Position numbers and translations under genes: made by a program. From contig CAWBDF010000006.1 in NCBI GenBank assembly GCA_963787485.1, positions 186,001 to 250,000 on the forward strand: 64,000 bases of DNA, given 5' to 3'. Origin of the DNA: Bog-473 sp963787485 (GTDB lineage: Bacteria; Actinomycetota; Acidimicrobiia; Acidimicrobiales; RAAP-2). Of this stretch, positions 1 through 8,931 are shown piece by piece. The notes beneath the pieces are model-generated. The model was not told the origin of the DNA, did not search any database, and saw only the letters and a list, made by a program, of their open reading frames with translations. Each line of letters begins with the position of its first letter. Positions within the stretch are counted from its first letter, which is position 1.

Positions 1-997
1 CGAGACCTCTCGGAAGCGCAACCATGAGCGTGATCCCCCACGCCAGGGCGACCAGGGTGAGCCCGACACTGCACAGCACGCAGAAGAGCATCATGAACCG
101 TGGGGAGCCATGGAGGATGCGGACCGCCTCGGGTAGCGCGGTGAGGGCCATTCCGTACAGAACCACTTGGAACGGCCCCATCAGGGTGTTGGCCGCCTGA
201 ATGTAGCCAACCGCAGCCAGTCCAAGAAGCAGACCGATGCCGTAGTTGCGAAGCTGGTTTACGGCACTGTACGAGGTGCCTTCAAGGACATAACGAAACC
301 CCAGGTCACGCTGGCGAGACAGCCACTCTCGGGCGCCGGACAGCTTGGGGACGACCCGGGTCTGCAGCACCCCGAGCGCCGCCCCCACTCCAGCGGCTGC
401 CCCCCAGGCGAAGACATACCAGAACACGCTGGAGAGTCCGGCACGCTGCAGAAACACCAGGGCGACGATGAGACCCACGGCCCATGCCGCGTCGTTGAGG
501 AACGCCTGGCTGCCCCGCCCGAGCGCGAAGAACGCAAATCGCCAACTGTCCTGCAGCATGAGAACCGGCAGGGTGATTCCCAGCGCGAGAAAGGCCATCC
601 TCGTCGGACCGCTCAGCAATGCGGCCGCGACGAGTGTGAGGACACACCCAACGAGCCCGACGAGCGTCGCCGTCCCGGCGGAGCGGGAAACGGCGCGCCG
701 CCAGGTCGGTACGTCCGTGTCACTGAACCTCACCAGCAGGGGGTCGGTCGCGAGGCCCCGTGACGCCTGAAGCGCGAAACTATATGTGACGTAGGCCAGG
801 GCGAAGGCCCCATACTGCGTCGCCCCCAGGCGCCGAACAATGTAGATGTTCACGGCAAAATTTGTGAGGCTGGAAACCGCTTGATCGGCGACTCCCCAGC
901 TAATTCGCCGGCGCGCGTGGCTGGTGCGCTGCCAACGAGGCAAGGGTTTCGGGGCCTCGCTGGGGCTGGTCCCGTGAGCTTCTGCGACCCTAGTCAT
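1..997 (-). CDS. Wzx-like polysaccharide flippase (3' end outside window)
   Basis: I translated this frame by hand; it is open from ATG 997 to the left edge, giving 332 residues with no stop. After a short basic N-terminus comes a segment reading SWGVADQAVSSLTNFAVNI, typical of the first membrane helix of Wzx/MATE-type lipid-linked oligosaccharide flippases, followed by an RRLGATQYG loop and many further hydrophobic helices (for example GLVGCVLTLVAAALL and SVFWYVFAWGAAAGVGAAL). Family role: moves undecaprenyl-linked repeat units across the cytoplasmic membrane. It is divergent from the glycosyltransferase starting at 1222, so the 224 bp between them should hold both promoters, though I see no clear consensus. 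The family is usually 400-500 residues, so roughly the last quarter lies outside. The alternative is another MATE-like exporter; the EPS context favours a flippase. Confidence 0.8.
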   Translation of the reverse strand, partial: MTRVAEAHGTSPSEAPKPLPRWQRTSHARRRISWGVADQAVSSLTNFAVNIYIVRRLGATQYGAFALAYVTYSFALQASRGLATDPLLVRFSDTDVPTWRRAVSRSAGTATLVGLVGCVLTLVAAALLSGPTRMAFLALGITLPVLMLQDSWRFAFFALGRGSQAFLNDAAWAVGLIVALVFLQRAGLSSVFWYVFAWGAAAGVGAALGVLQTRVVPKLSGAREWLSRQRDLGFRYVLEGTSYSAVNQLRNYGIGLLLGLAAVGYIQAANTLMGPFQVVLYGMALTALPEAVRILHGSPRFMMLFCVLCSVGLTLVALAWGITLMVALPRGL

Positions 998-1221
998 GGA
1001 CTCGGTTCCGATCCGGAGTGGATCGCAAACCCAGGACCGGCGGATTCCAGCGCGGTGATCGGTTCCGGCAGGTGGTCATGGTGAAAGGTCGACGGCGCAA
1101 GTGGGAAATCAGTGCTCAGTACGAGCACCTGACGGTGGAGGTTGATACAGCAGGGCCTCTCAGCTGGCTGCAGACTCGAGCGCGAGGTATCAGGGGCGTC
1201 GACTGGAAGCTCTGCGCAACA

Positions 1222-2577
1222 ATGGGAAACCTCGAAGCTGAGCTGGCCGATACGGACACAGCGGAGGTTCTCGACGAACCTACCCGACCGCTCATTCTTG
1301 CGTCCATGCTCCGAGAAGAGGGAATCACGGGCGTACATACCCACATCCGCCAGTTTCGCCAATATCTCGAAGGACACGGAGTCGACGCACCGTTGGTGAC
1401 CCCCTTCTCGTCGAGTCGGGCCCTCATATTTCCGGTCTTCGGATTGCGCCGGGCCGTCGAGCGGTGCAGTCGCGCCGCCGGCGTCGTCTGGTACCGACAC
1501 TGGCACGAGGTGTTCCTGAGAAACGCGTTGCGTCGGCAGCTCGCCCAGTTAGGCGACTGTGCAATCTACGCTCAGGGCCCGCTGGCGGCGCGAGCTGCGT
1601 TGTGGGCGCGTACCGGCCCTCATCAGCGCGTGATCCTGGCCGTGCACTTCCGGACCTCTCAATCCGACGAGTGGGCTGACAAGAAGCAGATCAAGCAGGG
1701 TGGGACGGTCTTCCGAAGGATCCGCCAGGCGGAACGCGACATCATCCCGGAGGTCGACGGCATGGTCTACGTGTCGAGATGGGCACGCGACGCGCTGGTG
1801 GCCTGGCTGCCGGAGGCCGCGGACGTGCCGTCCACGGTCATCTTCAACTTCGTGGCCCCATTGAGTCCTGCGCCCAGGGTGCTCGGGCCGTTGGGGGATC
1901 TCGCCACGGTGGGAAATCTCGATATCGTCAAGAACCACCGTTATCTGCTCTCCATCCTCGCGGAGGCCAACAAGGCGGGGCGGGTGTTCACCCTCGACGT
2001 GTTCGGCGAGGGTCCGCTCCGAGGCGACCTCCTGCGGCAAATCAGCGCACTCGGACTCGACGATCAGGTCCGTTTGAGAGGATTTCGCCGTGATGTCCGT
2101 ACCCTTCTTCCTCAATACCGGGCCTACGTCCACGCCTCGTACTCAGAGTCGTCGTCCTTGGCGATCATTGAGGCGATGGAGGCTGGACTGCCCATCATCG
2201 CGGGCAATATCGGCCCTCTCTCGGAGCTCTTCGACGACGGGATCGAGGGTCGGTATTGGACCCTCGACGATCCGGTCGAGGCAGCGGCGACCTTGATCGA
2301 TGTTCTGAACAGCGAACAGGAGCGTGTCAACGCTGCACGGTCCGCAACCGCGCGATTCCATCGTGACTTCGATGCCGACCACGTTGCTCCTCGGCTGTAT
2401 CGCTTCCTCATGCAGAGCGCGCCCTCATCTGGGCCTTCCCGGTCCGATTCAGGCGGGCGACAAGGCACGGGGCGCGTATCAATCCACGGGCGAACGACCT
2501 CTCAGACAAGGAGTGCCGCTCTGCGGGACCATCACGCCACTCCTGGTGGAGACTGGGACGGAGGTCCGGTCAGTTGA
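1222..2577 (+). CDS. Glycosyltransferase family 4
   Basis: Cytoplasmic GT4 (GT-B fold) glycosyltransferase of about 451 residues, expected to add a sugar to the lipid-linked glycan. The C-terminal donor-binding half shows a VGNLDIVKNHRYLL segment, VFGEGPLRGDLL, and the E-x7-E region in SYSESSSLAIIEAMEAGLP, followed by a typical GPLSEL loop. The frame stays open upstream to 1018, but those residues (MDRKPRTGG..) do not look like a GT N-terminus, so I place the start at ATG 1222, with GTG or other starts possible. The last 60 or so residues are low-complexity Ser/Arg/Gly and may be a non-domain tail. The stop overlaps the TTG start of the next gene (TTGA, 2574-2577), indicating translational coupling. 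Acceptor and donor sugars cannot be told from sequence. Confidence 0.8.
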   Translation: MGNLEAELADTDTAEVLDEPTRPLILASMLREEGITGVHTHIRQFRQYLEGHGVDAPLVTPFSSSRALIFPVFGLRRAVERCSRAAGVVWYRHWHEVFLRNALRRQLAQLGDCAIYAQGPLAARAALWARTGPHQRVILAVHFRTSQSDEWADKKQIKQGGTVFRRIRQAERDIIPEVDGMVYVSRWARDALVAWLPEAADVPSTVIFNFVAPLSPAPRVLGPLGDLATVGNLDIVKNHRYLLSILAEANKAGRVFTLDVFGEGPLRGDLLRQISALGLDDQVRLRGFRRDVRTLLPQYRAYVHASYSESSSLAIIEAMEAGLPIIAGNIGPLSELFDDGIEGRYWTLDDPVEAAATLIDVLNSEQERVNAARSATARFHRDFDADHVAPRLYRFLMQSAPSSGPSRSDSGGRQGTGRVSIHGRTTSQTRSAALRDHHATPGGDWDGGPVS

Positions 2578-3600
2578 AGAGGATACCCCGCCTGAGCGTT
2601 GGGCTTCCGGTCTACAACGGCGAGAATTATCTCGAGGAATCTCTCGACGCGTTACTGGGCCAGAGCTATGAGGATTTCGAGCTGATCGTCTCGGACAACT
2701 CGTCAACTGACGGCACCGCTGACATTTGCCATCGCTATGCCAAGCAGGATCGCCGCATCAGGTACGTCCGCCAGGAGCAAAATATCGGTCTTGCCCCGAA
2801 TCACAATTTCGTGTTCGAAGAGTCCCGTGGTGAGTTGTTCAAGTGGGCCGCCGCGGACGATCTCTACGGCCGCGACCTGCTCAAGCGCTGCGTCCAAGCA
2901 CTCGATGAGCATCCTGACGTCGTGCTCGCCCACGCATGGGAAGCGGCGATCGACGCCTCAGGCGAGGTGACGCAGGCCTTCGAGTATCCGTTGGCAACGA
3001 ACTCGCCGAGTGCCCCGGAGCGGTTCCGCAGCATCCTCTTCGGGAGTAGCGGCTTGTTCGAGAGCAACGACTCCCAATGCGCGGGTCTCATAAGGGTGGA
3101 CAACCAAGGGATCCTCCGGGCGTGCGACGAATACGGCGTCATCAGGGCGGACGTCATGCGCCGGATTGCTCCACAGGCGAGTTACCACCACTCCGACAGG
3201 GTGTTGGTCTGCGAGCTCGCCCTTCATGGTCCATTCCACATGACTCCGGAATGGTTGTATTTTCGGCGCGACTTCCCCGACCGGGCATACAACAAGACGC
3301 CGACAGTACGCGACCGGTGTGTCGTCATGGACCCCGCGCGCGAACAGGCTTCACCACCCAAGCGCGCGGCTTCTCGCGGAGTACGCCTGGGGCTACGTCG
3401 CATCGATCCGGCGAGCGCCCCTGTCGTCTGCGGACCGTCGGAGGTGTTATCGGAGCCTCGCTCAATGGATTCTGGACAGAGCGACAGCCAAATTTCTGCC
3501 GAGGACCCTCATGCCGGCGGAGTCGCAGCAATGCGGACATCGCCCGCACGCTGTTTCCGTCCGGGCCTTGGTGGCCGGCCAGGAGCAGCGACTCTCGTGA
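2574..3600 (+). CDS. Glycosyltransferase family 2, broken by a single-base frameshift
   Basis: Begins at TTG 2574, coupled to the previous stop, with a GGAGG ribosome site about ten bases upstream. The N-terminus is a textbook GT2 start: PRLSVGLPVYNGENYLEESL, then VSDNSSTDGTAD and the KWAAADDLYG acidic loop. Around 3331-3342 the sense switches frame: the sequence after DPAR becomes proline/arginine noise, while the +1 frame continues convincingly as ANRLHHPSARLLAEYAWGYV and ends at TGA 3600. One extra C in the CCCC run at 3332-3335 would explain it. As written, the frame reads through into the downstream pyruvyl transferase, giving an artificial 787-residue fusion (2574-4937). The restored product would be about 342 residues, normal for the family. 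Likely sequencing error; a true phase-variable or inactivated gene is the alternative. Confidence 0.75.
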
Positions 3601-4937
3601 CCCTGCGGCAGAGGGCTGGACGAATCCACCGGGCCGAAGGCGAGCGGAGTGCAGGCTTGTTCGGGTTGCTGGGTCAGGGCAACCTCGGCAATGACGGGTC
3701 GATGGAAGCAGTGCTGTCCTATCTCAGAGCGAGGCACCCTGACCTGAGCATCGACGTTCTCTGCACAGGACCACAGGTCATCGGGCCACAGTACGAGATT
3801 CCCGCCGCCGACGTGCGTTGGCATCGCCCCGAGCGTGGGAATGCCTCCCGGGTGCCCGCTCTCGCTCAAAGGGCCATGGACCTGGTGTTCGGGATGACCG
3901 CCGATTCGGTCCGCATCGTCTCTTGGGTCCGCCGCCACGACGCAGTCATCGTGCCGGGAATGGGTGTCCTCGAGACCACGCTTCCAATACGAGCGTGGAA
4001 GACCCCGTATTGGATGTTCCTCCTTAGCGCATCGGGAAGGCTGTTCGGCACAAAGGTTGCATTCGTGAGCACCGGGGCGAGCGTCATTGACGAACGCTTC
4101 ATTCGTCTGTTTGTCACCGCGGCGGCCCGGCTCTCTTCGTACCGATCGTTCCGCGACGCGAACTCCAGAGAGTCGATGCACCGTATGGGTGTCGACACCT
4201 CTCGCGACGCCGTCTATCCCGATGTGGTCTTTTCGCTCCCCAAGCCCCAGGCGCCACCACCCACTCTGGGGAGCGTCGGACTCGGCATCATGGACTACTG
4301 CGGACGGAATGTCGACCGGCGACAGGCTGATGAGATTCGTGCCTCGTACGTCGAGAAGATGACCAAGTTCTCTCTGTGGCTCGTCGACCATGGACGTTCG
4401 CTTCGCGTCATCACCAGCGACCCCGTTGCTGACGCCAAGATTCTCCGAGCCGTCGTTACTTCCCTGCGGACCCAACGCCCTCGGCTCGGGCCTTCGCAGC
4501 TCATCGCCGAACCAATCACATCCATCGGCGACCTCATGGAGCAGACGGCGTTGGTGGACACTGTGGTCGCCACCCGCTTCCACACCGTTCTGAGCGCGCT
4601 GAAGTTGGCCAAGCCCACCCTTGCGCTGAGCTATGGGATCAAGTCCGACTCCCTCATGGCGGACATGGGGATGGCCGATTTCTGCCTGCCGGTCAGGTCG
4701 TTTGAGGTCGAGCAGCTGATTGAGAAATTCAAGGAGCTCGAGGGCAAGTCAACCGAATTACGGCCGATCCTCACCGAACGCAGCGCCGTGCGAGAGTCGC
4801 TTGTCGCCAGACAATTCACAGAAATGTCACAGGTGCTCTTTGGATCAGATGACGTGCAGCACCTTGAAGAGCCGTCAGGGCCAGTTGAACCGTCACGGCC
4901 TGTTGAGATGGATCTCAGCACCAGATATCGCGCATGA
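3597..4937 (+). CDS. Polysaccharide pyruvyl transferase
   Basis: Transfers a pyruvate ketal from phosphoenolpyruvate to a sugar of the glycan, adding negative charge. The domain starts at GLFGLLGQGNLGNDGSMEAV, the family's N-terminal motif, and ends with the conserved VATRFHTVLSALKLAKPTLA and SYGIKSDSLM segments. I take the start as GTG 3597 because it overlaps the restored stop of the upstream GT2 as GTGA, the coupling pattern used throughout this locus, and gives 446 residues, about the family length. In the raw sequence it is in frame with the GT2 N-terminus because of the frameshift near 3335, so an automatic call may present both as one protein. Its last 23 bases overlap the 3' end of the heptose kinase gene on the opposite strand. 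Confidence 0.8.
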   Translation: MTLRQRAGRIHRAEGERSAGLFGLLGQGNLGNDGSMEAVLSYLRARHPDLSIDVLCTGPQVIGPQYEIPAADVRWHRPERGNASRVPALAQRAMDLVFGMTADSVRIVSWVRRHDAVIVPGMGVLETTLPIRAWKTPYWMFLLSASGRLFGTKVAFVSTGASVIDERFIRLFVTAAARLSSYRSFRDANSRESMHRMGVDTSRDAVYPDVVFSLPKPQAPPPTLGSVGLGIMDYCGRNVDRRQADEIRASYVEKMTKFSLWLVDHGRSLRVITSDPVADAKILRAVVTSLRTQRPRLGPSQLIAEPITSIGDLMEQTALVDTVVATRFHTVLSALKLAKPTLALSYGIKSDSLMADMGMADFCLPVRSFEVEQLIEKFKELEGKSTELRPILTERSAVRESLVARQFTEMSQVLFGSDDVQHLEEPSGPVEPSRPVEMDLSTRYRA

Positions 4938-5904
4938 TGTTGAGCACCACGCGCGATCCCAGCCGATCGAGCCTCACTGGTAATTCCTTGAGGGGGCTCA
5001 GCGTGTGTCGCACGGCACGTTGGCGTTCAGGTGGACAAATGACCAGCAGGAACCCACCACCGCCGGCGCCCGTCACCTTGACCCCGGTGGCGCCGGCCGT
5101 CAGTGCACCCTCGACCGCCCGGTCGATTGCCTCGTTGGACACCCCCGATGCGAGTTGACGCTTGGTCTCCCAGCCCTCTCTGATGGCGTGACCCAATGCA
5201 TCCACGTCGCCGCGACGCAGGCACTCACTGGTGGTGGCCGCCAAGTCTCTCAAATGATGGAGCTGCGGAAGGGTCGTGGCCACGTTTGCCGACTGCTCGT
5301 TGAGGATGGTGTCGGCGCTCCGGGTGACGCCGGTATAGAACAACATCATCTGCCCCTGGAGCGCCCGGCGGTCGGTCGGCGAGAGCTCGATTTCGTCGGC
5401 GACCACCTTGGGTCCGGGGCCAAAGCGGAGATCGCGAATCCCTCCCAGCGCGGCAATGTACTGGTCCTGTTTGCCGATGTGCTTGCCGCAGAGCTCGATT
5501 TCGATCGTGCATGCCCGCTCGGCGAGCTCGTCGCCGGACATCTGCCGACCTTGATACGCCGAAAGGGCATGCAGTAGCCCAACGGTGATCGACGACGAGG
5601 AGCCCAACCCGGAGCCAGAAGATGGGATGTCGGCCAACATCGTGATTTCGACTCCATGTTTCACGCCGGTCATGAGCATGGCCTCGCGGACAAGTTCGTG
5701 TTCAAGGTCCTCGACGTTCGACGCAATCTCTTTCTGCGAGTAGTTGACGTAGATGTCTTCGTCGAAGCGCTCCTTGACGATGACGTACACGTATTTGTCG
5801 ATGGTGCAATTCAAGACCCGACCGCCGTGCTCGACCGAATACTCGGGAAGGTCGGTGCCACCTCCGACGAGACCAATCCGCAGCGGTGTCTGTGTGACGA
5901 TCAC
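4915..5904 (-). CDS. hddA: D-glycero-alpha-D-manno-heptose 7-phosphate kinase (GHMP family)
   Basis: GHMP-family sugar kinase that would phosphorylate heptose 7-phosphate at C1, the second step of GDP-D,D-heptose synthesis. Near the N-terminus TQTPLRIGLVGGGTDLPEY matches HddA-type kinases; GSGLGSSSSITVGLLHAL is the ATP-binding motif, and GAGGGGFLLVIC near the C-terminus is GHMP motif 3. The frame opens at 5925, but GTG 5904 gives a four-base GTGA overlap with the hddC stop, as at other junctions here, and leaves the usual short N-terminus before TQTPLRI; I use it (329 residues). Last gene of the minus-strand operon; its 3' end overlaps the convergent pyruvyl transferase. The assignment is strengthened by hddC, gmhA and gmhB in the same operon. 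Confidence 0.85.
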   Translation of the reverse strand: MIVTQTPLRIGLVGGGTDLPEYSVEHGGRVLNCTIDKYVYVIVKERFDEDIYVNYSQKEIASNVEDLEHELVREAMLMTGVKHGVEITMLADIPSSGSGLGSSSSITVGLLHALSAYQGRQMSGDELAERACTIEIELCGKHIGKQDQYIAALGGIRDLRFGPGPKVVADEIELSPTDRRALQGQMMLFYTGVTRSADTILNEQSANVATTLPQLHHLRDLAATTSECLRRGDVDALGHAIREGWETKRQLASGVSNEAIDRAVEGALTAGATGVKVTGAGGGGFLLVICPPERQRAVRHTLSPLKELPVRLDRLGSRVVLNIMRDIWC

Positions 5905-6602
5905 AAAGGCACCTTTGGCCGCCACTGGCGCCGGGCTTGCTGATAGCTCGCCGGAGTTCCGATGTCGCAGAAGTACCCCTCAATGGCCACCACCCGTGCC
6001 CGTCCGACCAGCCGCGGGAGAAGTTGGTGGCCGATGTCGCTCGGTATCGTGTCGTCGATCTCGAGGAGCACGCTCGTGTTGAAGGCGTACATGCCGGCGT
6101 TCGCCAGGTTGCTTGCCGGCTCGGATGGCTTCTCGGTGAAGTTCGTCATCAGGCCCGAATCGTCGAGCTGCACCACGCCACAGCGCGACGGTTCCTCGGC
6201 ACGGAAGACGGCCAGCGTCGCCTCGACGTTGGCAGAACGGTGGCAGTCGACCAGGCATCGCAGATCGAAATCAGTCAGATTGTCGGCGTTGACGGCCAGG
6301 AAGAAATCGTCGTCCCGGAGCCAATCCCGGTGATGCCGCAACGTGCCGGCACTGCCGAGCAGCACCGGCTCGAAGGCGGTGCGGACCGTCGGCGGTCCGT
6401 TGCGCGCCTGCAGGTGCTGCGACACCACACTCGGCAGGTGGTGGAGGTTGACCAGGACCTCGTCCACTCCGGCCCGGTGGAGCGCGTTGAGCCAGAGATC
6501 GAGGAGGGGCATGCCGCCGATGGGGAGCATGCACTTGGGCGTGTGGTCCGTGATCGGGCGCAGTCGGCTGCCGGTTCCCGCCGCCAGGAGAAGGGCCTTC
6601 AC
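5901..6602 (-). CDS. hddC: D-glycero-alpha-D-manno-heptose 1-phosphate guanylyltransferase-like nucleotidyltransferase
   Basis: Nucleotidyltransferase of the NTP_transferase family, 233 residues. The signature LLLAAGTGSRLRPITDHTPK at the very start binds the nucleotide, and the metal-binding region NADNLTDFDL follows mid-protein. Homologues in this size class include HddC, which makes GDP-D-glycero-alpha-D-manno-heptose from heptose 1-phosphate and GTP. The nucleotide specificity is not visible in sequence; it is inferred from the adjacent GHMP kinase, GmhA and GmhB. It overlaps the upstream epimerase by ATGA (6599-6602) and the downstream kinase by GTGA, so all three are probably translated from one message. 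Confidence 0.8.
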   Translation of the reverse strand: MKALLLAAGTGSRLRPITDHTPKCMLPIGGMPLLDLWLNALHRAGVDEVLVNLHHLPSVVSQHLQARNGPPTVRTAFEPVLLGSAGTLRHHRDWLRDDDFFLAVNADNLTDFDLRCLVDCHRSANVEATLAVFRAEEPSRCGVVQLDDSGLMTNFTEKPSEPASNLANAGMYAFNTSVLLEIDDTIPSDIGHQLLPRLVGRARVVAIEGYFCDIGTPASYQQARRQWRPKVPL

Positions 6603-7711
6603 GGCGCCACCTGCCGCACCACGCCGAGCGAGCGCATGCTCAGGTTGGCCGCCTCAAGGACCCCGTCCAGACCTTCCATGCCGTCGAGCCACTCCGCGTA
6701 GGAGGCAACGGAATCCGCTGGTGTCCGCTTGGGCGACCAGCCGAGCATGCCGAGCGAGGTGATGTCGGAGACAATGTGACGAGTGTCGCCGAACCGGTAC
6801 TCGCCAGGAACGGCGGGAAGGCGGTCCGAGCCGTACTGGTGCATGACGGTCTGGGCGAGCTCACGCGTGGTCACCGGGAGACCGCCACCGACGTTGAAGA
6901 CGTTCCCCACAGCCCGGTCATCGTGAAACACCAGGATGTTCGCGTCGACGACATCTTCGATGTTGACGTAGTCCCTGATCGCTTGCCCGTCCTCGTAGAG
7001 AGTGGGCGCGGTGCGCTGTCGGTAGTGGAGACAGAAGATCCGGCACGCCCCCGAGTACGCGTTGAAGACCGACTGTCGCGGTCCCTGGACGATGCTGTAC
7101 CGCAGAGCCACGGTGGGCACTCCGTAGCGGCCTCCCAAATGTACGGCGACCATCTCCTCGCCGAGCTTGGACATCCCGTACGGGTTCTGCGGGTTGGCGA
7201 TGCGTTCGGGCGTCGTCTGCAGGGCCAGCGGTCCGCCGCAGTCGGGACAGAGGAGCTCCCACTGCCCGGCAGCAAGAGCCGCCTCGCTCCGCATCCCCGG
7301 TGTCTGCTCGCCGTCCGAAGGGCATCGGTAGAGTCCTTCACCCATGGCTGCCTGTGATGAGGCCACGACCACTCGTGCCAGGTCGAGCTTCTCCTTCACG
7401 ATGATCTGGTAGATGAGCGCCGTCGACACCACGTTGACGTCGGAGAATCGGGCGAAGTCCGGCAGGTAGTCCTGATACGCGGCAAAGTGGTACACGGCGT
7501 CGACCCTGCGCAGGAGGTTCCGGAGGAGCTCCTCGTTGCGAACGTCACCCTCGTAGAATTCGATCTCGGGGTTCAGGTACGCGGGAGGTACACCTCGATG
7601 GACGGGTGGGGTGAGCGCGTCGAGGACGGTCACCTCGTGACCGAGCTGGAGAAGCCGATCTGCGGTGTGGGAGCCAATGAAGCCGGCACCGCCGGTGACC
7701 AGGACCTTCAT
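6599..7711 (-). CDS. NAD-dependent sugar epimerase/dehydratase with cysteine-rich insertion
   Basis: Extended short-chain dehydrogenase of 370 residues. GGAGFIGSHTADRLLQLG is the NAD-binding motif and YGMSKLGEE carries the catalytic YxxxK pair. Between them, around residues 128-165, is an insertion with four cysteines, RCPSDGEQ and LLCPDCGG, which I associate with dTDP-L-rhamnose 4-epimerase-like members of the family and which may bind zinc. In this operon it lies between hddC and a GT4, so it may modify NDP-rhamnose or GDP-heptose (C4 or C6 chemistry); the substrate is inference. ATGA overlaps on both sides place it in the tightly packed part of the operon. Confidence 0.8.
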   Translation of the reverse strand: MKVLVTGGAGFIGSHTADRLLQLGHEVTVLDALTPPVHRGVPPAYLNPEIEFYEGDVRNEELLRNLLRRVDAVYHFAAYQDYLPDFARFSDVNVVSTALIYQIIVKEKLDLARVVVASSQAAMGEGLYRCPSDGEQTPGMRSEAALAAGQWELLCPDCGGPLALQTTPERIANPQNPYGMSKLGEEMVAVHLGGRYGVPTVALRYSIVQGPRQSVFNAYSGACRIFCLHYRQRTAPTLYEDGQAIRDYVNIEDVVDANILVFHDDRAVGNVFNVGGGLPVTTRELAQTVMHQYGSDRLPAVPGEYRFGDTRHIVSDITSLGMLGWSPKRTPADSVASYAEWLDGMEGLDGVLEAANLSMRSLGVVRQVAP

Positions 7712-8931
7712 GATGCGCGACGTCGCCGCTCAGCGGCCTCGCGGTAGACGTCCAGAGTTGCCGCGGCAGTCGCCCCCCAAGAGAACTGGCGCGCACGAGC
7801 AGTGCCCCGAGTCTTGAGACCGTCGGCGTCCCTGAGGGCGTCGAGGATGGCGCGACCGAGAGATACCGCGTCATGGGGGTCGGCCAGCAGGGCCGCTCCA
7901 CCGGCGATCTCCGGCATGGCGCTCACGTTGGATGTGACAACCGGGCAGGCGCACGCCATGGCTTCAAGGATCGGGAGCCCAAAGGTTTCGTTCAGCGAGG
8001 GGTACACCAAGAGATCGGTGGCCCGATAGAACTGAACCGTCTCCTCGAGCGGCACCCCCCCGACGAAGACCACGTCGTTGGCGATGCCCAGCTCCTCGAC
8101 CAACGAGTGCAACTCTCTGGCATATCGAGCATCGCGCTCCGCGCCGACGATGACCAGTTGGCGTTCCCCCAATTCGTGACGGACCAGTCGCCATGCCCGG
8201 AGCAGGCCGTCACAGTTCTTGTAACGGCAGAGGGAGGACACGAACAACACGAAGGGTCTCGTGACGCCGAACGAGGCCACATGGGCTCTCGCCGCCTCCC
8301 GGCTTCCCGGTGTGAAGGTGTCATGGTCGACCGCTTCATAGATCAAGTGGACCTTCTGTGGATCGACCTCCAGGTACGTGTCGAGCTCGCTGCGCAGGCT
8401 GTTGGAGTTGATGATGATCGCTTCGGCACGCCGGACCGATCGCTGGTAGTTCAATCGGCGGTAGGTCCGAGCACCGACGTCGAGCGAGCCCGGGGCCGTG
8501 AATGCGTGCATCGTCTTCACGTGGATCACGAGGGAGCACCGGGGGCTCAGCAGGGGTGCAAAGAGGGTGTTGAGCACGTCGATCCGTCGTGGGGGAAGGC
8601 GAAGCGGGACGTAGAGGTGCTCACTTGCCGTTCGCAGCACCCGGTGCTCGTTCGACCAGGGAAATGTGATGGAATGAACTCCTTCCCCGTAGTCGGGATG
8701 GACGCGACGCGCCTTGGGGCTGAGCATGAGATGGAGCTCTTCGCCTGGCGCCAGCCGACGGGCCATCTCGGGGATGACCCGAGTCCAGAACCAGTGGGCC
8801 CCGGAGGGCTGTCGAGGATCTTCGGTGAGCAGGTTGATGGCGACGCGCAGACGGGGATGGCGCTCATCGGACCCCGAGGGTCGGGAGAGGACCGCGGGGG
8901 CCGCGAGCGTGGGGGCCGCTCGTCCGGCCAT
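7708..8931 (-). CDS. Glycosyltransferase family 4
   Basis: GT-B fold glycosyltransferase of 407 residues. The N-terminal half has RVAINLLTEDPRQPSGAHWF, and the donor half shows FVLFVSSLCRYKNCDGLLRA, FVGGVPLEETVQFYRATDL and the E-x7-E region PSLNETFGLPILEAMACACP, the classical GT4 pattern. Expected to act at the cytoplasmic membrane face on a lipid-linked acceptor. It starts at ATG 8931, sharing its first base with the gmhA stop (TGATG), and its end overlaps the epimerase start. Placement inside the heptose gene set suggests it may be the heptosyl transferase, which is inference. Confidence 0.85.
   Translation of the reverse strand: MAGRAAPTLAAPAVLSRPSGSDERHPRLRVAINLLTEDPRQPSGAHWFWTRVIPEMARRLAPGEELHLMLSPKARRVHPDYGEGVHSITFPWSNEHRVLRTASEHLYVPLRLPPRRIDVLNTLFAPLLSPRCSLVIHVKTMHAFTAPGSLDVGARTYRRLNYQRSVRRAEAIIINSNSLRSELDTYLEVDPQKVHLIYEAVDHDTFTPGSREAARAHVASFGVTRPFVLFVSSLCRYKNCDGLLRAWRLVRHELGERQLVIVGAERDARYARELHSLVEELGIANDVVFVGGVPLEETVQFYRATDLLVYPSLNETFGLPILEAMACACPVVTSNVSAMPEIAGGAALLADPHDAVSLGRAILDALRDADGLKTRGTARARQFSWGATAAATLDVYREAAERRRRAS

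Noticed and set aside
3462..4583. 373-codon minus-strand frame opposite the pyruvyl transferase
   Set aside because: No domain; the plus-strand frame carries all pyruvyl transferase motifs.
2574..4937. A genuine GT2-pyruvyl transferase fusion protein
   Set aside because: The joining 80 residues are noise, while the alternate frame continues the GT2 and ends in a GTGA overlap with a good start, so two separate genes are more likely.
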